A stretch of DNA of 64,000 nt from Gautieria morchelliformis (lineage: Eukaryota; Basidiomycota; Agaricomycetes; Gomphales; Gomphaceae): assembly GCA_015179125.1 (NCBI GenBank), contig WHVA01000124.1, positions 1 through 64,000 on the forward strand, read 5' to 3'. The notes below the pieces were generated by a model, which was not told where the DNA came from, did no database searches, and worked only from the letters and a program-made list of their open reading frames with translations. Shown here piece after piece: positions 55,825-64,000 of the stretch (position 1 is its first letter; each line of letters begins with the position of its first letter). The position numbers were made by a program, and so were the translations under genes.

Positions 55825-55955
55825 GTTTCCTGAGTGTAGTGTGTCCCCCAAGTATAGTGTGTGTAGCATGTCCCCATGTGTAGTGTATCCCCCATGCATA
55901 GTGTGTCCCCCAAGTATATCATAGGTAGCATGTCCCTTGTTTGTAGTGTGTCAGA
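55825..55955. repeat. Minisatellite-like tandem repeat
   Basis: Degenerate units of the type TAGTGTGTCCCCCAAGTA and TAGCATGTCCCC repeat at roughly 20-30 base intervals, giving a spurious minus-strand frame rich in MGDTL words. Confidence 0.6.
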
Positions 55956-56039
55956 GGGTTTACAATGGATAATAGAGACATAGACTGATATTTTGCAAGC
56001 AGAGGTTGTTGTCATTAATTTTTAGCAAAGTCAAGGAAA

Positions 56040-56640
56040 TTTTTTGATATTTATTTTGACAAATATGCAGTACATATATATATATATACATAAAAAATAA
56101 AAATAAAAATAAAAATAACAATTACAAAAAAAGAGAAACTGATTATAATAAATATCAAAAAAAGCAGATATGACAGCAAGAAACATACCACTTGCAGCCA
56201 TGACACACAGGAAAGGTGGGAGCCCTTGAACCTAGGCTAAAAAAACTACTAAAAATAAAACAAAAAGAGGATAAAAAAGTGAAAAATTATTGTAAGAAAC
56301 AACAGAAAAACACACCGGAGGCGGTGATGATGATCAAGAAAGGTGGGAGTTATAGGAGCAGCCTAGGCTGAAAAGAAGTCAAAATGTGGTTACAAAAGTG
56401 AAAATGTTGGAAGAAATACCATGGAGAGAAGGTGATCCTAATAAATATCAAAACAACATGAAAATATAATAGCAGGACACGCACCAGATGCAGAAATGGC
56501 AGACAGGAAAGGTGGGAGGCACTGAGAGAAGGACCCTGTGCTGAAAAGATGGCAAAAAGAGGATAAAAAAGCGAAAATTATTGGAAGAAATGAGAGATAT
56601 GGTAAGGAAAAACCACACCAGAGGCAGTAATGATAGCCAA
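56040..56640. repeat. A/T-rich tract and tandem repeat of about 130-165 bases
   Basis: An (AT)n and AAAAT tract (56075-56120) is followed by three related units beginning near 56186, 56314 and 56479 and a partial fourth near 56622. Shared words are AGGAAAGGTGGGAG, CTGAAAAGA, and AGAGGATAAAAAAG followed by GAAAATTATTGGAAGAAA. On the minus strand each unit shows a pyrimidine tract and CAG, then 46-56 bases, then a GTGxGT-like donor. Confidence 0.6.
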
Positions 56641-57851
56641 TGGCCAAAGCAAGATCCAACATGCCAGCTTATGATGGAGAGACCTATGCTGATGCCTGCA
56701 AGTATATTGAAGATCTGTTCATGGACCTCATTAAAGATCGGAACCAACTTTCTGCCTCCAATACATGTGCACCGCCGATGCAACAACTATCCAGGGTGTG
56801 TACATCTTGAGTCTGTAATAAACCCAACCAATTCAACTAATCTCGGCCCTGATAAGAGAAATGCAGAGCCGTTCTCACTGGAATTATCCAGCACCACAAG
56901 TCATATCCTCCAGCAAGTTGAATATGGCCATTGATCCCATGATTCTATGGTGGCCGGTGCACAGTGAACCTGGAGTTGAAGGGTTTATCGAAGGAGAGGG
57001 TGGTACTGGAAATCTCCGAAGCAGGCCGTACACATGCAGAGGGCCCAGTCGATTCCTCCTCAGCATTTAAAGGTAGTCTGAGTGATTCCTGAGCCTGTGC
57101 CTTGGAAATGGATGTTGCTACCCTCAACGACGATGGTCGGCCTAGTTGACCTCAATCCCTCAAATTTTCCCATATCCCATAGTGAATCCTGCCCTGCCAG
57201 GATTGCTGGAATTTTGTACTTGTACACCCAAAAAACTGCAATTGGCCCAGCATCTAAGCCATATGCAAGCATTAAATCAGGGAAAAAAATGTCAACCCCA
57301 AAAGTTCAAAGCAGAGATCTCCCTGGGAAGAGATCTTTTGTCCTCTACACTATATTGGCTATCTATTTCACTCTCACACAATTTATATTGTCTATCTAGA
57401 GCTGGTGGGAAGAGAGGAGAGGAGGGTAGTGGTGGGTTGAGAGAGTGTGCAGAAGTGGCTGCGCAGTGTTCTGCCAGTGCAGCGCAGCTTTAAACGCTGG
57501 AACCGGCAGACTGGCATAAACCAGTGAGACCGGTTTAGGCCAACTGCACCACTCACGTTCCACATGTCACTTCACTCTGCTAACAAATGGTACAAAGCGG
57601 TCACATGACTCAGAATGTGGCTGCATCATTTGCAATAAAATTTCAAAAAAATATGCAGCACATGGATATGTTACATTAAAAAATCTTAGCAGACTCTGGT
57701 AAATTTATTGATATCTATTTCATAAAAACTTAAATAAAATAAAATAAAATAAAATACACATGTTAAACTACATAAACGACGAAAAAAAAAGAAAAAAAAA
57801 AGGCAGAACAAACAAAAAGACACAAAAAAAGAAGACATTTTAACATAAAAA

Positions 57852-57889
<38 letters not shown>

Positions 57890-58837
57890 AAGAAAGAGAG
57901 CAAGAAAAGAATAAGACTACAAAGACAGATTACACTGAACAAAACATCCATTGTACCTACCAAAAAATGGAAGCCTACAGCAAGAGAAGCCCATAGCAAG
58001 CAAAGGCCACAGCAAGAGCCAGCAGTACAGCTAAAGCAGGAGATACACAGTATAGAGTGGTGACCGGTTGCCCGCATGTCATGCATGGACCACGCTCGTG
58101 TATGCACGCGATGGTCGTGAACAGGTCACGTGACCATGCTGCGCAGTGTTCTTGGCTCGCGGCTGCACCGCTCACGTCCAATTGGCCAGCTGACTAAGGC
58201 TGACCTACAACCTGATATCAGCATGACGCCCACAACCCATCGAGCTACTTTCTTATAGAGGAATCTGTTGCACTGCTTGGAAATTGGTTGCTATAGAAGA
58301 TGTGGCTATCTGCTCACTCTGGCCAACCCATACCATCGAAAACACATAGACACATATATTTTGTGACATTTTGAATTTGACTGTGTGTGTATTTTATTAT
58401 TACTGTGCTTCATGAAAATATCATTTGTCTGATTACTTTGAAATTTTGAATCTGAGTTTATATACACATAGGCAGAGCATAGAATGATAATATACATAAA
58501 AGTCATGCAATCACATTTTTGGCTGTTCAAGGGCTATTTTCACACATTTCACAGTTTCTGCATCCTTCAGAGGCATCTATCATGACCATAAATGGCTCAT
58601 GACTTTACAGTAAGATGTGTGTTCAATTCTACTATAATGTATTAGAGGAATCAGTGGTGAACTGAGTTCCCATTGAATAGGTGGCATTCAGCCAACCAGA
58701 TGGCAAAAAAATGGGGATTTTAAATAGCTTGATTTTTAAAGATGTTATCATGTGTATGGTCTATATAAATTCATCTGCAAAATTTCAAAGCAATCGGTGC
58801 AATATTCATTGAGTTATCACCATTTGAAGTCTGATCA
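56641..58837. other. Unassigned A/T-rich region
   Basis: Short open frames only; none is recognised. It contains an (AAAAT)n tract near 57730-57756 and A-rich tracts at 57781-57900, including a run of about 30 A. The word GCGCAGTGTTCT occurs at both 57464 and 58140, which hints at a repeated unit. No gene is supported. Confidence 0.35.
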
Positions 58838-59480
58838 GGTAGGAGGCAAATCCAAGGAAGGATTGGATGTCACAAACTTTCCAAGGTTCAGGCCAATCTT
58901 GAATAACATTTACCTTGTTGTCGGACATGGTGAGGCCCTCAGGAGAGAGGATGTAGCCAAGAAATTAGATTGAGTCTTGGTAAAACTCACATTTATCCTC
59001 CTTTGTGAAGAGGTTGTGCTGAAGTTATCATAATACTTCATTGACATGTTCTTTATGCATGGAAGGGTCACTGGAATATCATCCAGGTATACCACCACAC
59101 AAACATAAAGGAGATCGGCAAAGATCTCATTCATGAATATTTCAAATACAGTGGAGCCATTAGTGGGACCAAAAGGCATAACTAAACATTCAATAGACCC
59201 ATAATGTGGTTTTCCTTTTTGTGGTGAATGGTGTGAATGGATATGCTCATGCTCATAGGCTAGCTCAAGTCCCAGGAGGGCAGCAAAGGCAAAGGGTATA
59301 ACTAGTAGGTAACTGGCCTAGCAGGCAGGTCTTAACAGTTTCCTGATCTTGTCCTTTGATTGCAATAATTAAAAAGATTTCGGTGTGGTTTGGCATACCC
59401 ACACTCTGCAGGCACCCAAGTCTTGCATCTGAGCATCTGTTGAAACCAGCACAAGCTATGCCCAACTGACTTGACTTATA
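58838..59480 (-). mobile_element. Ty3-type RT fragment
   Basis: Minus-strand translation near 59225-58850 gives [20 protein letters not shown], then VVVYLDDIP at the RT active site and, further on, [13 protein letters not shown] and IQSFLGFAS. These are the RT palm and connection segments of Ty3 pol. Only this small piece remains and it is broken. Confidence 0.7.
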
Positions 59481-59625
59481 AATTGCACAGAATGTCAACA
59501 CCCTGGTACAGTATTGACCTTCACAACATATTTGACAAGTGCAGGATCAATACACCTTACTTGAAGGGAAAATTTTGGCAGCTAAACTATGGCTCCAACT
59601 TTTCTACAATAAACCAGGAATACGG

Positions 59626-62362
59626 TTATGTGCATGTTAGGAGTGTCGATGCAATGTCTTCACCGGGATAAAACCAAAAGCCGACCGCGATGATGAAATA
59701 CAAGCCTTGGAGTATGCCGAGTAAGAGGTGACAATATCAATTTAACACTGAGCTTACATATCAAACCAAGTCCCTAGCGCGTGTAGAATACTATCAGGTA
59801 CTGAGGGAAGTTGTCCATGAAGATCAGAATATACCTTGAGCCAGTTTGATTTTGCATCCTGAACGCTGTAGTTGACAGCAATCACTGTTGTGACAAACAC
59901 GTCGATATTTTTAGATGTGCAATCAACCAGATTTCGGCGATATTCACCGGACAGGAAGAGAGCCTATTATAGTTTTCGTAACCAAATATCAAATGGGAAG
60001 AAGGTATTTCACATACCACAGACTGAAAAGGGTCAAATAGAAGCGTGAGTGGCTTCCCCATAATCCAGGCCTGTTGCAAAGGATTAATTCAGCCAGAAAC
60101 GTTGATAAACTAATGAACATACCAGAATCGTGATGAAGGGGATTACAAATAGCGCGATTTGCTGGTTTTTATTCACTCGAACGTTGATTCTGCATGTAAG
60201 AACTGAACTCACAATACTGGAACCCATTGCAACGCTAAGACTGCGTGTCAATTTGTCCTGGTTGGCACGAAAGCGTCCAATACTCTTGAGGGAAGATAAT
60301 AAAGAAAGAGAAGCATGAGGCGCTCACCTGGACCGAGACCGTTATAGCAGATATGTGTTCTTCATGTTCTTTTTCATTGGTAGCGGGTAATTAGTTAACT
60401 CTTTTTTTTATGAGGGGAACAACTCCAATACGCACCGGCCGCATTTCCAATCAAGGGCAGTAATATCAGACCGACCCATTGCTGGCTGATATTCCTAGTG
60501 CTTGTTATCTGACCGACGCTGTCAACCAACCACTCGGCCGTCACAGCTACAAGCTAGTTTGTTAAGATATCAATCGATAAGAATCGGCTAGAGTCAACTG
60601 TAGGCAACGCACAACGACGACAATTGCCAAAAGGATGACGTTAGAAGCAACATTCATCTTCGGGTTTTCATACTCTATTTCCTCTTCCTGTGGAGTCTCA
60701 AGGTCCTGGGGGCTTTCCTGTTGGTACCGAGTAGATTGAAATTTTGCACCCGCTGCGTCCTCGTTGTGCTCATCGTAGAGGTGGGCATGCGACCTGTTGC
60801 CGAGTTACAGTAAGCTTGCCAACGCTTGATAGACCAGATGAAGACCCACCATAGTTGGAAGACGAGAGACGAAGCATAAACTAACCAAAATATTGATTTG
60901 CTAAGTTCGGCAAAGTGCAAACTAGGCTCTTACAGAATACTAACACTACGGCAACCTAGAAAAAACGTCAGCGGCTGTTGTTCCTTGGCACGATGTACGC
61001 TGACACCATGGCTCATCTTCAACACAGCAGCGCCTTCTTGACCAGTGGTAAAACCTTTTTTTCCACTGCCAATTGCCAGAACGAAAGCGGCCGGAATTAG
61101 CACCGCGATGACACTAAGCGTGAGTAAGAAGCTGTATACGCTGGTAGCGGCTGACCAGGCGTATGCAACATCAGAGCCGATTGGGAACAGTATAAATGTT
61201 AGTATCTAAACCCACTTGCCAAGAATCCTTGCTCAGAGAACCGTATTCCGCCCGCGAAGAAACACATTCCAAGAACAAGCACTGCCACGGTGAACATGCA
61301 TGCCATGTGAATTAGAATGATGGATGAGCTGTTGAAGTTACCCACATATGTTTGACAGGATGGATCCCACAACTACATGTGATTCAGATGCAAGGACACA
61401 TGGCAAGAATTCAAGCGCTCACGAGACGACTGCACCACTGAGAGTTTACATTGCGTCAGGGCGACAATCTGACCGGCAGGGTTAGTGTGTCAAAAAAAAC
61501 AACTGAATATCCTCAACCTAAACAGACATACCGCCACTATCAGCTCAACGCTAGAAGAAAAAAAAAGAAAAAACAGATCACAAAGGCAGTACACCGGCAG
61601 TGGACCACAGGCTTACACGTTGCCCTGGGAAAGTTTGAAGATATTAATACCGGTTTGAATGCAACAATCACTGGACCTACGATAGTTGCCTTTAGGAACC
61701 CGGCAATTGTTTCACCCACTCTGATCGACAGGTCTTCCGTAGCGAATTTTAGAAGCTGCGAAACTAGTTAGTAGCGATAGGAGAACTAATTATGCTGACT
61801 TTACATTGGCCAAAGGAATGATTGCCACAAAGGAGACTGGCGATATAAACAAATGAATTTGGAAATGATGGATAGACAGGTAGGTATCACTCACAAACAA
61901 AAATAATAATGTCGTTCTGTTTGGAAAAGTGCATTGCCCACTTTGGAAGTATAGGGTATCAGCATAGTCGTGCTTATTTTGTTATATGTTTTACTTACAG
62001 AGAGGGGGATGAATACAAGGAGAACATTGAGCCCTGGGCAAATTTTCAACAATCAGGGTGAGTACACCAGTTGTAGAACACTAACAAGAAGCCATGATAG
62101 CTGCCTTTAAGCTCTGGATATTACTGGGTCTTTTGCCCAATGGTTTTGGTGGGATCATTAGATTCGTGAAGGCACGACCGAGTGTCAGGCTGCCTGCGGA
62201 TGATGCCGCTCTGCGAATGGGGCGAGTGGGCATTGTATCACGACGGAGAGGTTCGGCCACCATGACCCGTCGGCCTCTTGGCAGTGGCTCAGACGAGTTT
62301 CTTGGCGGAAGTCCTCCGTGCTCTGAAACAATTCGCGTCGACAAACTGGAAACTGTAGCCAT
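59626..62362 (-). CDS. Vacuolar Ca2+/H+ exchanger (CAX/VCX1-like), 23 exons
   Basis: Exons, in transcription order: 62362-62086, 62033-61999, 61940-61895, 61836-61805, 61755-61681, 61624-61617, 61550-61532, 61468-61423, 61372-61346, 61281-61216, 61150-61005, 60955-60934, 60880-60850, 60793-60613, 60553-60436, 60359-60328, 60257-60213, 60161-60123, 60070-60017, 59963-59948, 59884-59835, 59773-59758 and 59705-59626. They keep frame for 486 residues ending FWFYPGEDIASTLLTCT. Both alpha-repeat signatures are present: GNVVELIVAIVALTQCKLSV and GNAAEHISAITVSVQ, with the glutamates that bind Ca2+. About eleven membrane segments fit the CAX fold. The protein should move Ca2+ into the vacuole against H+. 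An acidic loop (LYDEHNED) lies mid-protein. Exons of 8, 16, 16, 19, 22 and 27 bases are needed to rebuild conserved residues. The start is the first ATG of exon 1; a further ATG at 62424 would require a 22-base intron and is less likely. Confidence 0.88.
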
Positions 62363-62439
62363 TTCTAAGGAGACGTTAGGGCTTACCTATGAGAGGCCGT
62401 TGCGGCGTTCCTTCGGAGGACATGATGATTTGAAAAAAA

Positions 62440-63012
62440 GCCAATGAGTCAAAGGTTTGTGGTTTGATTTGGTACTGGCTTCTAGATGTTGGATGGGTAG
62501 GGGCGCGACATACAGAAATTGGTTAGACGTCGCAGCTAAGCTGGGACCGGGGTCGAAATTATACAGTGGATAGATACCGTGGCGGTTTTTGGCACTGCCA
62601 CCGTGCCAGGTTTTGGCGCCTGGCACGATGGTGGAATCAGTAAGGTGGCGTTGCAGCGCCCTCTCGTGTCCAGGGTCCCTAGCTGATTAGCTCCTCGTAG
62701 GTGTGCGTCGAAAGCATGGGTCGTTGGAGATATCTACCCATTATATAGTCCGTTACTGTCCTATACCAAGAGCAGCTTGAGGTGCAACTGACCAACGGAC
62801 AGCGAACAAGAGACATGAGCGAGTTGTGCCGGACTGGGTTGCGAGAGGAACATTTACGCGTCAAAAGGAAAATTACGTTGCCATATCCAGTGCACCCCTT
62901 CCCTGCGCATACGCTTTCCCCATCTCACGCCCCACGCGTCGCAACTGCCTGATCATATCACACGAGTATCATCAGCGCCTTTGCGAAAACCTCGTACGCG
63001 ATGTCTCGTTAG
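62440..63012. other. Region upstream of the exchanger gene
   Basis: No gene is recognised. A hairpin-forming segment at about 62597-62632 (GTGCCAGG, loop, CCTGGCAC, with CCACC and GGTGG outside) is the only notable structure. Confidence 0.35.
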
Positions 63013-63235
63013 GTGGAACCTCCCACCGCGGATCCGTGCAGTAGGCTGTCACCGGAGTGGTGACATATGGATTGCGACATGTAGCGAAGCTGAGCAAGTC
63101 TATCTTGCTTCAATGGCACACCGCTGGCTCTCCAAGCTCTCGGACCAGCTTTCTATCGCCAAAAAAACCTTTCCAGTTGTTGTTCATGGAATCCCTTCCA
63201 CCTTCAACCCTTCACGTGATAGCTGCGACGTCACA
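63013..63235 (+). mobile_element. LINE ORF1 fragment
   Basis: It reads IRAVGCHRSGDIWIATCSEA, then EQVYLASMAHRWLSKLSDQL and FPVVVHGIPSTFNPS, almost the same as the minus-strand ORF1 near 47620-47830. Only this short part is present; homology stops sharply after the position matching the hAT insertion site of the other copy. Confidence 0.75.
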
Positions 63236-64000
63236 GCGTCACGCGTCGTGGTGAGGTCGGGCGGGTGCACGTGAAATAAGGAAGCGCCGGGGCCGATGCA
63301 CCGCACCGGGAGACCCCTAGCTGCATGGAATTTAAGGCCCACCCAAGCGATTTCCTTTTCGAGAGACACCCAAAAATAGCAATTAGCGCCAGGATACTTC
63401 GGCGATTCCCCTTTAGGGCCTCGACGAGATATTTTCTCTGAGTCCTTCGGCATTGTCCACGACGATACAGACAACTGTGTCTTACTAAATCGCTTAGGTG
63501 GGCTGTACATCCAGCCGCATGCGCCCTAGTTGGGTGCCTAGTGAAACTCTGTGGGTCCTTCTCCATGAACCGTCGTGTCGCGTCGAAGACACGCGTAGGC
63601 ATGGGTCGCGCGCTTAAAAACAGTCATCACCCGAACGTGCGACACCGCAACCACCACAGAGACAACTAAGCACCAACGCGACGTCGCAAGCAAAGCAACA
63701 GCTCTGACGTGACGGCAACCAGCAACCCTCCCTCGGCAATCTCGCACGACGCGGACGCGCACAACGTTTCACCAGTGTAATGAGAAGATATGAACTCTCG
63801 ATATCTACGCGGAATACGGTATCGGTGGGAGATCAGGCGTGCCAGATGAGGTTTGGTGCGTGAATACGCCGTGACGTGGGTTGGTTGTCTGCGTATCAAC
63901 CGTCTCAGGCCGATTGCTCTGGGCCATCCCGCCCATCCCACATGCGACATGCATAGTATCAATAGATCGACAACACAAAAATCACTCTTCACACCCCGCC
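63236..64000. other. Unassigned terminal region
   Basis: Overlapping short frames on both strands have no recognised domain. I see no repeat boundary or RNA gene. Confidence 0.3.

Noticed and set aside
57856-57887. The long A run as the poly(A) tail of a SINE or LINE.
   Set aside because: No internal promoter, coding domain or flanking duplication could be tied to it.
62341-62424. A start at 62424 (MSSEGTPQRPL) for the exchanger, with an extra first exon.
   Set aside because: It would need an intron of only 22 bases; the ATG at 62362 needs none.

Overview
The window looks like an accessory, transposon-dominated segment of an intron-rich basidiomycete (Agaricomycete-type) genome. The grounds are host genes cut into many short exons by introns of about 45-70 bases with consensus splice sites, a secreted GH16 glucanase and an aryl-alcohol-oxidase-like GMC oxidoreductase of the wood and litter fungus type, fungal Ty3 and Ty1 retroelements, a Helitron, hAT elements and a Tad-like LINE. 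Species cannot be fixed from the sequence alone.

Layout. 1-3318: 3' part of a Ty3 chromovirus-like element with an extra open reading frame after integrase; its LTR sits inside a mini-intron of the next gene. 3339-6197: the 3' part of a HEAT-repeat gene built from 17 nearly equal exons, one repeat per exon. 6455-8032: a small solo LTR, a Myb/SANT-like gene remnant and a patatin pseudogene. 8400-12000: mostly unassigned. 12015-13420: intact seven-exon GH16 gene with a 7-base exon. 13505-14720: a PAC1/LIS1 exon fragment beside a Ty3 gag remnant. 14708-18102: solo LTR and the 5' half of another Ty3 element. 18103-31860: a broken Helitron interrupted by a complete-looking chromovirus copy (18277-28897, with two solo LTRs inside it) and by a long solo LTR (29303-31222, itself holding another solo LTR). 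32722-37957: a Ty1/copia element with two 498-base LTRs. 38349-41004: nested solo LTRs, unassigned sequence and a SINE.

41732-45668 is a small island of intact host genes: a 13-exon GMC oxidoreductase and a two-exon methyltransferase. 46340-50450 is a LINE ORF1 split by a hAT MITE and two solo LTRs. 50899-51171 is a long fold-back palindrome. 51858-54115 is a copia solo LTR holding a mariner-like MITE that in turn holds a deleted hAT. 54366-55627 is a long solo LTR. 55800-58840 is A/T-rich with tandem repeats. 59626-62362 is an intact vacuolar Ca2+/H+ exchanger gene in 23 exons, several of them micro-exons. A LINE fragment lies at 63013-63235 and the rest is unassigned.

The host genes have no obvious shared pathway: secreted carbohydrate and aromatic-alcohol oxidation, an AdoMet methyltransferase and vacuolar calcium transport. 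The strongest unusual signals are the exon-per-repeat HEAT array and the micro-exons. The layered insertions, most with matching target duplications, give a relative chronology.
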